NCBI GenBank assembly: GCA_041397845.1 | Contig: JAWKVW010000011.1 | Location: forward strand, 57,853-121,852 | DNA: 64,000 nucleotides | Direction: 5' to 3' | From: JAKPQE01 sp041397845 | GTDB taxonomy: Bacteria; Pseudomonadota; Alphaproteobacteria; Rhizobiales; JAKPQE01 | In this document: in pieces, positions 25,950-35,748 of the stretch | Layout of the letters: the number at the start of each line of letters is the position of its first letter | Numbering within the stretch: position 1 is the first letter of the stretch | Notes under the pieces: model-generated | The model's database searches: none | Told to the model about the DNA's origin: nothing | The model's input: only the letters and a program-made list of their open reading frames with translations | Position numbers and translations under genes: made by a program

Positions 25950-27023
25950 ATGGCCGCGCAAGCCCGCGCCGAGATGGCGCCGTCAGGCAAGACCAATACA
26001 TCGATCGAGACGATCGTCGAGCGCTCCAATTCGGCGCGCGATCTCACCGTCCAGAAAGTCGGCGACATTCGCGCCATCACCCGGCGCATGAAGATCCTTG
26101 CCCTCAACGCGCTCATCGAGGCCGCCCGCGCCGGCGAGGTGGGCCGCGGCTTTGCCGTCGTCAGCCAGGAGGTGCGCGGCATTTCCGAGGAAGTCGACGA
26201 GCTTGCCCAGGGCCTTGATGCCGAGCTTGGCGGCGAGATCGAGCAGCTCTCCTCCCTCGCCCGCGCCATGGCGGAAAACGCCCATGGCGCCCGCATGATC
26301 GACCTCTCGCTGAATGCCGTCGAACTGATCGACCGGAACCTTTACGAGCGCAGTTGCGATGTGCGCTGGTGGGCGACCGACAGCGCCGTCGTCGATGCGG
26401 CCGCGACGCCGGAACGCTCGCCTGTGAATATGCCGGCGACCGCCTCGCCATCATCCTGAAGGCCACATACGGTCTATCTCGATATCTGGCTCGTCGACAA
26501 CGCCGGCAAGGTCATTGCCGGCGGCAGGCGCGACCGGTTCCCGGTCACCGGCCAGTCGGTCAGCGACCGGCCATGGTTCCGCGCCGCCCGCGGCCTTCGC
26601 ACCGGCGACGATTTCCACGCCGAGGACATCGCCCGCGAACCGCTGCTCGACAACGCCGAGGTTGCCACCTTCGCCACCGCCGTGCGCGAGAACGGTTCTG
26701 CCAACGGCCGTCCCCTCGGCGTCCTTGCCATCCATTTCGACTGGCAACCCCAGGCCCGCGCCATCGTCGAGGGCGTCCGCCTTGCCGACAACGAGCGTCA
26801 GCGCATTCGTGTCCTCCTCGTCGACCGCAATCGCCGCGTCATCGCTGCCTCGGATGGTCAGGGCATCCTCAGCGAGCGGATCGCCTTCGATCCGGCCGGC
26901 CGCGCCAGCGGCTTCGAGATCCGTCCGAATGGCGGCTCGATCGCCTTCCACGCAACGCCCGGCTACGAGACTTACGAGGGCCTCGGCTGGTATGGCGTCC
27001 TCGTCGAGAAGGATCACGGCTGA
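25950..27023 (+). pseudogene. MCP-signalling segment plus Cache-domain protein, frameshifted
   Basis: About 357-residue protein. The N-terminal part (residues ~10-95) holds the hairpin tip of a methyl-accepting chemotaxis protein: ITRRMKILALNALIEAARAG followed by EVGRGFAVVSQEVRGISEEV. The C-terminal part is Cache/PDC-like: VYLDIWLVDNAGKVIAGGRR, SDRPWFRAARGL and ENGSANGRPLGVLAIHFDW. Two shifts between about 26405 and 26475 separate the halves. No transmembrane helix or HAMP domain is visible, so it would be a soluble signalling protein with an inverted domain order. The start is chosen at the ATG at 25950 because GGGGGGAAGAG precedes it. Confidence 0.75.
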
Positions 27024-27101
27024 CCACCGCCGGGCGACCTGCCATTGCCATTGCCGGCGGAGCCTCTATCCTCTGCGTCCCGTTGAAGCCGGACGCCGGA
27101 C

Positions 27102-28784
27102 ATGCGCATTCTTTTTCTCGTTCATTCATTCAACTCGCTTGCCCAGCGCCTGCATGTCGAGCTTGCCGAGCGCGGCCACGAGCTTTCCGTCGAATTCGAC
27201 ATCAATGACGACGTCACCCGCGAGGCTGTGGCACTCTTTCGCCCGGACGTCGTTCTCGCCCCGTTCCTGAAGCGGGCAATTCCCGAGGATGTCTGGCGCG
27301 CCACCCGCTGCCTCATCGTCCATCCGGGCATTCGCGGCGATCGCGGCCCGCACGCCCTCGACTGGGCGATCCTGCGCCGCGAGCAGAGCTGGGGCGTCAC
27401 CATCATCGAGGCCGAGGCCGAGATGGATGCCGGCCCGGTCTGGTCCTGGCGCGAGTTCACCATGCGCCATGCGCCGAAGTCGAACATCTACCGCAACGAG
27501 GTCACCGAGGCCGCCCTCGACGCCGTGCTCGAGGCGCTGGCGATGGTCGAGGCCGGCGACTTCCGCCCGACCCGGCTCGACCTCGGCAACCGGTCCATCC
27601 AGGGATTTGCCAATCCGCCCGTCCGCCAGGCCGACCGCCGCATCAACTGGCATCGCGACACCTCGATGCGCGTCGCCCGCATGATCCATTCGGCCGATGG
27701 CACGCCGGGCCTGCTCGACGAAATCGACGGCGTGCCGTTCTACCACTACGACGCCCGCCCCTGGACCGGCCGCGAATTCGTCCTCGGTCCGCGCGGCGCC
27801 ATCGTCGCAAGATCCGGCCCGGCCATCGCCCGCGGCACCCGCAACGGCCTCGTCTGGATCGGCCACCTGCGGGAAGCGCGCGACCGCGCCCTGAAACTCC
27901 CGGCAACGACCGTCCTCGCCGATCGCCTCGATGGCGTGCCCGAGATCGAGGGCGGCTATCGCGAGATCTGGTACGAGGAGGAAGGCGCCGTCGGCTTTCT
28001 CCATTTCCAGTTCTACAACGGCGCCATGAGCACGGCGCAATGCCGCCGGCTGCGCGCGGCCTATGCCGAGGCCCGCCGCCGCCCGACCCGCGTCATCGTC
28101 CTGATGGGCGGTGAGGACTACTGGTCGAACGGCATTCACCTCGGCACCATCGAGGATGCCGAAAGTCCGGCCGACGAAAGCGCCGCCAACATCGAGGCGA
28201 TGGACGACCTCGCCCTCGACATCCTGACGACCGAGGATCGCATCGTCGTTTCCGCGCTGCGCGGCAATGCCGGCGCCGGCGGCGCTTTCCTTGCCCTGGC
28301 CGCCGACGAGGTCTGGGCCCGCGCCGGCATCGTCCTCAATCCGCACTACAAGGACATGGGCAACCTCTACGGCTCGGAATACTGGACCTACCTCCTGCCG
28401 AAGCGCGTCGGCGCCGAAACCGCCGCCGCGATCGCCGCCCGCCGCCTGCCGATCGGCGTCGCCGAGGCGTTGCGCCTGAAGCTTGTCGACCACGCCCTGC
28501 AGGCCGACCGCGATGCCGCCAACGCCGAGATCCGCGCCCGCGCCGCAGGCCTTGCCGCCGCGAAGGGCTTTGCCTCAAGGCTCTGGGACAAGCGCATGGC
28601 GCGCGGCCGCGACGAAGGCGAAAAGCCCCTCGCCGCCTATCGCGCCGAGGAGCTGGAGCGCATGCACCTCAATTTCTACGGCTTCGATTCCAGCTACCAC
28701 GTCGCCCGGTTCAACTTCATCCACAAGGTGCCGAAATCGCGGACGCCGCTGTCCCTCGCCCGCCATCGCAAGGGCAAGGCTTGA
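27102..28784 (+). CDS. hypX: hydrogenase maturation protein HypX/HoxX
   Basis: 560-residue cytoplasmic enzyme. Residues 1 to about 270 form a formyl-tetrahydrofolate-binding hydrolase/transferase domain (MRILFLVHSFNSLAQRLHVE; VHPGIRGDRGPHALDWAI). The C-terminal half is crotonase-like (VIVLMGGEDYWSNGIHLG; ALRGNAGAGGAFLALAADEV; HYKDMGNLYGSEYWTYLLP). HypX makes CO from formyl-THF through formyl-CoA, supplying the active-site CO ligand of [NiFe]-hydrogenase under air. Length equals known HypX. No hydrogenase or other hyp genes are in the window, so the partner enzyme must be encoded elsewhere. Confidence 0.93.
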   Translation: MRILFLVHSFNSLAQRLHVELAERGHELSVEFDINDDVTREAVALFRPDVVLAPFLKRAIPEDVWRATRCLIVHPGIRGDRGPHALDWAILRREQSWGVTIIEAEAEMDAGPVWSWREFTMRHAPKSNIYRNEVTEAALDAVLEALAMVEAGDFRPTRLDLGNRSIQGFANPPVRQADRRINWHRDTSMRVARMIHSADGTPGLLDEIDGVPFYHYDARPWTGREFVLGPRGAIVARSGPAIARGTRNGLVWIGHLREARDRALKLPATTVLADRLDGVPEIEGGYREIWYEEEGAVGFLHFQFYNGAMSTAQCRRLRAAYAEARRRPTRVIVLMGGEDYWSNGIHLGTIEDAESPADESAANIEAMDDLALDILTTEDRIVVSALRGNAGAGGAFLALAADEVWARAGIVLNPHYKDMGNLYGSEYWTYLLPKRVGAETAAAIAARRLPIGVAEALRLKLVDHALQADRDAANAEIRARAAGLAAAKGFASRLWDKRMARGRDEGEKPLAAYRAEELERMHLNFYGFDSSYHVARFNFIHKVPKSRTPLSLARHRKGKA

Positions 28785-28841
28785 GCCGCCGATCCGCCGT
28801 TGCCCGCCGCTGGAGCATTTCCAGGAAAGGCGGAAGCGCTG

Positions 28842-29741
28842 CTAGCGCCGCTGCGCCGCGATAAGGCCGACGACGACGAGGCCGTAGCCGACGATGTGGT
28901 AGAGCTGCAGGTGCTCGCCGAGGAACAGGATCGCCAGCCCCGAGCCGAACAGCGGCACGAGGTTGATGAAAAGGCCGGCCCGGTTGGCGCCGATGAGCTC
29001 CACTCCGCGCGCATAGAAGAGCTGGGCGAAGAACGAGGGAAAGAGCGCGACATAGAGAATGAGCAGCCCGGCCTCGAGGCCCGGCACGATGAACTCGCCG
29101 CGCACCAGCTCGAGCGCCATGAACGGCGCCGACACCATCGCCGCCGAACCGGACAGCACTGCCAGAAAGCTCGCCCAGTGCAGCTTCGGCCGCTTGCGCA
29201 GCGCCACCGAATAGCCGGCATAGGCGCGACGGCGACGAGCATCATCGCGTCGCCCCGGTTGACGTCGGCGGCAAGCAGCCGCAAGGTCGCCATGCGCCGC
29301 GATCACCATCACGCCGGCAAGCGACAGCGCCACGCCGGCCGCCAGCATCAGCCCGATCCGCTCGCGGAAGAACAGGAAGTTCGCCGCCACGATCATCATC
29401 GGCATCGCCGACTGCTCGATCGCCACATTGATCGCCGAGGTGTGGTGCACGGCGCTGTAGAGCAGCAGATTGAAGGCACCGAAGCCGAGCGCTCCCATCG
29501 CCGCGAGCCAGACGAAATTTGCCCGGATCGCCGCGCCGTCCCGGCCGATCTCCGGCGCGCGAAAATGACGAGCGCCGTCGCCGCGATCTGCCCAGCGCAG
29601 GAATGACAGCGTCATCGGCGGCACGACGCCGACCGCCGCCTTGCCCGCGACAGCGTTGCCGCCCCAGAACAGCGCGGTCAGAAGCAAAATGAGATAGGGT
29701 CGAGAGAGAATTGCTTCCGCCCTGCCGCTTGCCGATGCCAT
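28842..29741 (-). CDS. EamA/DMT-superfamily transporter with compensating frameshifts
   Basis: 299-residue ten-helix transporter. The frame is open from the ATG at 29741, but two stretches are out of frame. At 29545-29600 the sequence reads RWADRGDGARHFRAPEIG where another frame gives RWAIAATALVIFARPEIG. At 29215-29290 the family sequence RLLAADVNRGDAMMLVAVA appears in another frame. In both cases the original frame returns within 20-25 codons, so the protein is almost certainly intact and the DNA sequence contains paired indels. Ligand unknown. Conserved parts such as LLTALFWGGNAVAGK and FLFFRERIGLMLAAGVALSL identify the family. Confidence 0.85.
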   Translation of the reverse strand: MASASGRAEAILSRPYLILLLTALFWGGNAVAGKAAVGVVPPMTLSFLRWADRGDGARHFRAPEIGRDGAAIRANFVWLAAMGALGFGAFNLLLYSAVHHTSAINVAIEQSAMPMMIVAANFLFFRERIGLMLAAGVALSLAGVMVIAAHGDLAAACRRRQPGRRDDARRRRAYAGYSVALRKRPKLHWASFLAVLSGSAAMVSAPFMALELVRGEFIVPGLEAGLLILYVALFPSFFAQLFYARGVELIGANRAGLFINLVPLFGSGLAILFLGEHLQLYHIVGYGLVVVGLIAAQRR

Positions 29742-29894
29742 TTTTTCTCCAATGCGCCTTGCCGGCCAGCCGGATCGCGGAAACCGCCTCAGTCTTTCCC
29801 CATTTCCGGAGGAAAGGTCAATCGGGGCAGATAATTGGGTCCGACGCCCGGCCGCCGTTGCGCCATGCCGGGGTTCGCCGAAGGGAAAATAGTC

Positions 29895-31594
29895 ATGAAA
29901 CGCCTGTCCGCCAGCCTGCTGCTATTCGTCCTGTCGACGACCGCTCTCACCGCAGCCGAAATTCCGGTCATGTCAAAGATATCTTCCGTCACTGTCTATC
30001 CGTCCGGCGCCACCGTCACGCGCCTCGTTCCGTTCACGCACCGGCCGGCGATTCCATCGTCCTGCTCGAGGATTTTCCGACGACGCTCGACGTCAACACC
30101 CTGCGCGTCGAGGGCACCGGCAATGCCGGCTTCGAGATCGGCTCCATCGATCATGAAGTCGTCGAGCCGACCGTTGCCGAAAGCGCCGCCTCGACTGGCA
30201 TCCGCGCCCAGATCCGCACTCTCGAGGACGAGCGCGCGACACTCGACGACGCCATCGAGGCCGCCGAGGTATCGAAGCGCTTCATCGCCAATTTCGCCAA
30301 CGTCAAGCCGCAGGCCATGACCGAGGATCTCGATCGCGGCCGCATCGGCGTCACCGAATGGGTCGGCGCATGGTCGGCGGTCGGCACCGAATATGCGCGG
30401 GCCAATGGCGCCATCCGCTCCGCCAGGCTGCGCCAGCGCGAGATCGACGAGACGATCGCCGAGCTTGAGGAACAGATCGCCCGCGACCCGGGCAAGGACG
30501 AACCGAAGCTCGTGCTGCGGGTGAACCTTGCCGCCGCCGGCGAGATCGACGGCAAGCTGGAGGTCACCTACCGCGTCCCCGATGCGAGCTGGATGCCGCT
30601 CTATGACGCCCGCCTCGATCTCTCCAGGCCGGACGCGCCGGCCGCCGTCACGCTCGTCCGCCGCGCCGAGGTTCGCCAGACCAGCGGCGAGGACTGGTCC
30701 GACGTCGCCCTGACCCTGTCGACCGCCCGCACCCTTGGCGGCACCGCCGCGCCGGATATTTCGCCGCTGCGCGTTGCCTTCTACGAGCCGCCCCGGCCGA
30801 TGCGTGGCCGGACCGGCATGGACGGCGCCTTCATGAAGGCCGAGCGCATGGCCGAGGACGCTTTCGAGACGATGCCGATGGCCGCCGCCCCGGCGCCGAT
30901 GGACGTCCCCGCCATGGACATGCCCGCCGTCGAGCGCGAGACGACGCTTGACCTCTCCGGCTTCAACGCCACCTTCGTCATCCCCGGCGCGACCAGCGTT
31001 CCGACCGGCGGCGCCGCCAAGTCGTTGCGCCTCGGCACCGCTGCCCTCGAGGCCGACGTTCTCGTCAAGTCCGTCCCGGAACTCGACGACACCGCCTACC
31101 TTTCGGCGAAGGTCATCAACAAGTCGGGCGCCCCGATCCTGCCGGGTCGCGCCGCGCTCTATCGTGACGGCGCCTATATCGGCGACGGCAACCTTGCCTA
31201 TCTCGCCGACGGCGACGACACGACGCTCGGCTTCGGCGCCGATGACGCCGTCGTCGTCAGCCGCGTGCCGGTTGCCCGCGAGGAAGGCAAGTCGGGCATC
31301 CTGACCAAGAAGTCGACCGACGAGCGCGACTACCGCATCACCGTCAAGAACCTGCACGACCGCAAGATGAAGATCACCGTGCTCGACCGCCTGCCCTATT
31401 CCGAGCATGAGGACATCACCGTCGAGATGCTGCCGGGTTCGACCAGGGCGACCGAGACCGATGTCGACAAGGAGCGCGGCGTTCTTGCCTATACCGCCGA
31501 GTTCGAGCCGAAGTCGGAAAAGGAATACCGCCTGAACTACCGCGTCACCTGGCCGGCCGATCGGTCGGTCACCTGGGACAGCGTCTATCGGTGA
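29895..31594 (+). CDS. MuiA-like DUF4139-domain envelope protein, N-terminal frameshift
   Basis: About 566-residue protein of the mucoidy-inhibitor MuiA family. A signal peptide (MKRLSASLLLFVLSTTALTA) is followed by a DUF4140 region starting SSVTVYPSGATVTRLVPF, then a central coiled region and a DUF4139 beta-rich half (ASWMPLYDARLDLS; VTLVRRAEVRQTSGEDWSDV). One shift at about 30030-30055 separates the signal peptide part from the rest; across it the protein reads VPF then PAGDSIVLLEDFP. Function is unknown; a homologue was named for suppressing mucoidy in Pseudomonas. Ser/Pro/Met-rich linkers around residues 295-340 are typical. Confidence 0.85.
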
Positions 31595-31630
31595 TCCGGC
31601 AGAACCGTAAAGACACATAGGGAAAAGCTC

Positions 31631-31657
31631 ATGGCGGCCCTTTCCAAGGGTCGCCAT
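31631..31657 (+). terminator. hairpin between the muiA-like gene and purA
   Basis: A 12-bp stem with a single G-T wobble (ATGGCGGCCCTT / AAGGGTCGCCAT) and a 3-base loop, 37 bp after the DUF4139 gene stop and about 105 bp before purA. There is no T-run, so it may be a weak terminator or an mRNA-stabilising structure. Confidence 0.4.
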
Positions 31658-31762
31658 GCGGCATCTTTGTGGATATAGTCGCGCGCCGCCGCGCTTGGGC
31701 GGCCACGGCAGGACCTGACGGGCGCCGGTGCAAGAGACCAGGGAAGCGGGGGAAACAAGAGC

Positions 31763-33055
31763 ATGGCCAATGTGGTCGTCGTCGGCTCGCAGTGGGGCGA
31801 CGAGGGGAAGGGTAAGATTGTCGACTGGCTTTCCGAGCGCGCCGATATCGTCGTGCGCTTTCAGGGCGGCCACAACGCCGGCCACACCCTCGTCATTGAC
31901 GGCGTCACCTACAAGCTGTCGGCGCTGCCTTCCGGCATCGTGCGCGGCGGCAAGCTGTCGGTGATCGGCAACGGCGTCGTGCTCGACCCGTGGGCCCTGG
32001 TCAAGGAGATCGCCCAGCTCAAGGAGAAGGGCATCGAGGTCTCCCACGACAACCTGCGCATCGCCGAGAACACGACCCTCATCCTGCCGGTGCACGCCGA
32101 ACTCGACCAGTTGCGCGAGAAGGCCGCCGGCGCCGGCAAGATCGGCACCACCGGCCGCGGCATCGGCCCGTCCTACGAGGACAAGGTCGGCCGTCGCGCC
32201 ATCCGCGCCATGGACCTGCGCGACATCGACGGGCTGCGGGCCAAGGTCGACAAGCTGCTTGTCCACCACAACACCCTGCGCCGCGGCATGGGCGAGCCCG
32301 AGGTCAATGCCGACGAGCTTTACCGGAAGATCGTCGAGATCGCCCCGGCGATCACGCCATATGTCGAACCGGTCTGGAAGCTGCTCGACAACGAGCGCCG
32401 CGCCGGCAAGCGCATCCTGTTCGAGGGCGCCCAGGGCGCTCTGCTCGACATCGACCACGGCACCTATCCTTACGTGACCTCCTCGAACACCGTTGCCGGC
32501 CAGGCCGCCACCGGGTCGGGCATCGGTCCCGGCGCCATCAGCTATGTGCTCGGCATCACCAAGGCCTACACCACCCGCGTCGGCGAAGGCCCGTTCCCGA
32601 GCGAGCTCTTCGACGACAATGGCACCCGCCTCGGCGAGCGCGGCCATGAATTCGGCACCGTCACCGGCCGCAAGCGCCGCTGCGGCTGGTTCGACGCCGT
32701 GCTCGTGCGCCAGACCGTGCGCACCAGCGGCATCAACGGCATTGCCCTGACCAAGCTCGACGTTCTCGACGGCTTTGAGGAAATCAAGGTCTGCGTCGCC
32801 TATCGCCTCGACGGCGAGGTCATCGACTATCTGCCGGCCAGCGCCAACGACCAGGCCCGGGTCGAGCCGATCTACGAGACTTTCGAGGGCTGGGGCGAGA
32901 CGACCGCCGGTGCCCGCTCGTGGAACGACCTGCCGGCGCAGGCGGTAAAGTACGTCCGCCACATCGAGGAGCTGATCGGAGCACCTGTTGCACTTTTGTC
33001 AACAAGCCCGGAACGCGACGACACCATTCTTGTGCAGGACCCGTTTCAGGATTAA
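31763..33055 (+). CDS. purA: adenylosuccinate synthase
   Basis: 430-residue GTP-dependent enzyme joining IMP and aspartate in AMP synthesis. The GTP loop GSQWGDEGKGKIVDW starts at residue 6, followed by FQGGHNAGHTLVIDG, GTTGRGIGPSYEDK, FEGAQGALLDIDHGTYP and the Arg-rich TGRKRRCGWFD. GGGGGAAAC precedes the ATG at 31763. In the C-terminal domain the family pattern TKLDVLDGFEEIKVC is intact. The downstream one-TM protein gene follows 47 bp later on the same strand, an arrangement conserved in Hyphomicrobiales. Confidence 0.97.
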   Translation: MANVVVVGSQWGDEGKGKIVDWLSERADIVVRFQGGHNAGHTLVIDGVTYKLSALPSGIVRGGKLSVIGNGVVLDPWALVKEIAQLKEKGIEVSHDNLRIAENTTLILPVHAELDQLREKAAGAGKIGTTGRGIGPSYEDKVGRRAIRAMDLRDIDGLRAKVDKLLVHHNTLRRGMGEPEVNADELYRKIVEIAPAITPYVEPVWKLLDNERRAGKRILFEGAQGALLDIDHGTYPYVTSSNTVAGQAATGSGIGPGAISYVLGITKAYTTRVGEGPFPSELFDDNGTRLGERGHEFGTVTGRKRRCGWFDAVLVRQTVRTSGINGIALTKLDVLDGFEEIKVCVAYRLDGEVIDYLPASANDQARVEPIYETFEGWGETTAGARSWNDLPAQAVKYVRHIEELIGAPVALLSTSPERDDTILVQDPFQD

Positions 33056-33102
33056 AGCCTGATACGACTACTGCCGGGACGTGGGGAGTTTAGAGCAGCA
33101 CA

Positions 33103-34826
33103 ATGGCCGATTACTACGCCGTGTTGAAACGGGCGCTGTCCGGATTGCCGAACAATACCGGCGAAGCCCGGCGTGCTGTTTACGACAAGGCCCGCAACGC
33201 GCTCGTCAATCAGCTCAAGGCGATCGAACCGCCGCTGAAGCCCTCCGAGATCACCCGCCAGCGGCTTGATCTGGAGGAGGCGATCCGTCGCGTCGAGTCC
33301 GAGGCGGCCAACGCTGCCCTGTTCGCCCGCCGGCCCGCCGCCGCCCAGCCCGCCGCCGGCGCGGCCCCGGAGGTCGCCGTGCGCGAGCGGCCGGCCGAGC
33401 CCGCGCCGCAGCCCAAAGTCGAGCCGCAGCCCAAGCCAGAACCGCCTGCCCCGCGCAAGCCCGCCGCGCCGGAAGAGCGTGTCGAGCCCCGGATGGAGCC
33501 ACGGCCGGATACGCCCGCCGCACCGGTTGCCCCGGCGCCCGACGCCGATATCTTCGAGGACAAGCCGCCGGTCTGGCCGACCGGGGAGAATCGGGAAGCC
33601 GCGCGCGAACCCGCCCGCGGCTTTGAGGCCGACGCCCTGCACAAGGCCGTCCGCGACGCCGAAAACCTTGGCGGCGCCAGCCGCGAGGCCGTGCGCGGCG
33701 CCCGCGAAACGCTCGCTTCCGTCGATGAGGAAGCCGCCGTCGAGACGCGCCTCGAGCCGCGCATGGAGCGTCCCTCGCTCCCTGGCGACGAGCCGATCAA
33801 GCCGCGCGGCCAGCGCCCGCCGGCCCCGGCTGAAAAGCCCGGCGCCGAGAAATCCGCACTCGACAAGCCGAAATTCGATCCCTCCATCGCCGACGAGGCC
33901 GAGGACGAGGTCGCCGAGGAATTCGACGACGCCCCGATCGAGCGCCTGCCCGACAGCGGCGGCGGCACGATGAAATTCCTCCTGCTGATTCTCGTCGTGC
34001 TGATCATCGGCGTCGGCGTCATTGGCTGGTGGCAGAAGGATGCCCTGCTGGGCCTGCCGCCGGAGAATGGCGCAGTGGAACAGGCCGGCACCGAGGCGCC
34101 CGCTCCGGCACCTTCGTCCTCCGGCAAGATCGAGGACCGCCTGCCGCAGGATGGCGTACCGGCCTCCGAGACCCCCGTGCGCGACGTCGGCTCCGGCACG
34201 ACGCCGACCCCTGCCCCGGCGCCCGGCGGCGACAACATGAGCGCCGCGCCGGAGGCCGCTCCGGCCGCTGGCGGCGACATGCCGACCGCCCTCGTTTCCC
34301 AGCGCTCGATCCTTTACGAGGAAACCGCGCCGGAAGACCCGGCCAAGGGCGTTGCCCTCGCCGGCGGCGTCACCTGGGAGCTCGGCCGCGACGACCAGTC
34401 GTCCGCGCCGGTCATCCGCGCCCGCGTCGAGATTCCGGATCGCGGCCTGAAGGTCATCCTGACCATTCGGCGCAATGACGACACGGCCCTTCCCGCGAGC
34501 CACCTCGTCGAGATGCTGTTCGATTTCCCGGGCGACTTCCCGGCAAGAGCATCACGTCCGTGCCGGGCATCATTTTGAAGGCAAGCGAGCAGGAACGCGG
34601 CGAGGCCCTGCGCGGCGCGGCCGCGCGCGTTGCCGACGGCTTCTTCTGGGTTGCCCTCTCCTCTGGCGAGGAAGACCGCAAGCGCAATCGCGAACTCCTG
34701 AAGACCCAGACCTGGTTCGACATTCCGCTGATGTACGAGAGCGGCCGTCGCGCCATCCTGACGCTCGAAAAGGGCGTTCCCGGCGAGCGGGTGTTCGACG
34801 AGGCCTTTGCCGCCTGGGGCGAGTGA
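33103..34826 (+). CDS. Pro/Ala-rich single-TM hypothetical protein downstream of purA, one frameshift
   Basis: About 574-residue protein. The N-terminal ~75 residues are helical (MADYYAVLKRALSGLPNNTG; EARRAVYDKARNALVNQLKA) and are followed by a long Pro/Ala/Glu-rich linker. One transmembrane helix lies at about residues 289-308 (FLLLILVVLIIGVGVIGWW), with a second disordered stretch and a C-terminal periplasmic domain (SQRSILYEETAPEDPAKGVA; VIRARVEIPDRGLKVILTIR). Near 34540 a one-base shift leads into SVPGIILKASEQERGEALRG and a stop at 34826. Conserved after purA in Hyphomicrobiales; function unknown. Followed by a strong terminator. Confidence 0.78.
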
Positions 34827-34882
34827 CGGATCGGCCGCCTGCCCTTGTCTGACAGATGGACGGGCAGGTGGTCATGCGAGAC

Positions 34883-34916
34883 AAAAAGGCGCGCCGGACC
34901 GTGGCGCGCCTTTTTT
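34883..34916 (+). terminator. rho-independent terminator after the purA-linked gene
   Basis: Stem AAAAAGGCGCGCC / GGCGCGCCTTTTT with a 7-base loop and a T-run of six. It lies 57 bp after the stop of the one-TM protein gene and also has A/T runs suited to termination from the opposite side, where the DUF302 gene ends at 34990. Confidence 0.85.
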
Positions 34917-34989
34917 CGTTGGATTTTCCGTCTGTCCCATGGCCCGGCACCGGTCGGCGCGCCTGGGCTGGTGATCATGAGCTCGGGGC

Positions 34990-35568
34990 TCAGAAATCGC
35001 CCTCGGCGCCGCGCTTCATCACATCCTGGATGATCCGCTTCACTTCGATCGCCTCGGCCTTGACGTCGTCCGGCAGCGGATGCCCGCCATGGATCATCAT
35101 GTCCATGTCGAGGCTGTAGAGCCAGAGCGCCCCCGTCTTGTCCTCGACGAGCGTCACCCGGCACGGCAGATAGGCCGAATAGGCGTCGTCATAGTCCATC
35201 ATCTTGGCCGCGGTCAGCGGGTTGCAATAGAGATAGATCTTGACCTGCCGCCACTTCTCGCCGGTCATCGCCTCGATCTGGCGACCGAGCGGCAGCGCCC
35301 CGACATCCTTGATGTTGTTCTCGATCGCGATCGACTGAATCGATTCGTCGACCTCCTCGAAGCTGAGACCGTCAGCCACTTTCGTCTTCCAGACGGTCGC
35401 CTGCGCCGGGCTGCCGGTCTCGATGAGCTTCAGCGTCATTGTCTTGTAGGTCGCCAGCGCCTCGCTGTCGAAACTGTTGATGAGCGGCAGGACCTTCGCG
35501 CCCGCGAACGCCAGCCCGACAACCGCAACGAGGCCGACGAGCGCCAGCAGATTGCGAATGAACCCCAT
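34990..35568 (-). CDS. DUF302-domain membrane-anchored protein
   Basis: 192-residue protein with an N-terminal membrane helix (NLLALVGLVAVVGLAFAGA) and a periplasmic DUF302 domain (KIYLYCNPLTAAKMMDYDDA; YSAYLPCRVTLVEDKTGALW). The start at 35568 is preferred because GGGAGGAAATC precedes the ATG; the open frame runs further 5' with no family match. DUF302 genes are frequently found near sulfur-oxidation genes, and this one ends the minus-strand array of secreted Gly/Tyr-rich proteins that includes a sulfur-globule-type gene. Its biochemical role is not established. Conserved residues include HGGHPLPDDVKAEAIEVKR in the C-terminus. Confidence 0.85.
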   Translation of the reverse strand: MGFIRNLLALVGLVAVVGLAFAGAKVLPLINSFDSEALATYKTMTLKLIETGSPAQATVWKTKVADGLSFEEVDESIQSIAIENNIKDVGALPLGRQIEAMTGEKWRQVKIYLYCNPLTAAKMMDYDDAYSAYLPCRVTLVEDKTGALWLYSLDMDMMIHGGHPLPDDVKAEAIEVKRIIQDVMKRGAEGDF

Positions 35569-35748
35569 GATTTCCTCCCCGTTTCCTGCCGCCGCGTCTT
35601 CGCGCGGTCGACCCAACCAGATGCCGGCCACCCGCCTCGGTGCGCGTGGCCGAAAACAAAAGGCGCCCCCGCACGGCGTCTCAACGCCGGTCGCAAGCGC
35701 CTTCAGAAGAAAAAAGGTGGCGACATCCGCCGCCACCCTGACTGTTTG

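Noticed and set aside
29996..32962. A 988-codon open frame on the minus strand
   Set aside because: It covers the DUF4139 gene and purA, both certain on the plus strand; it is a high-GC shadow.
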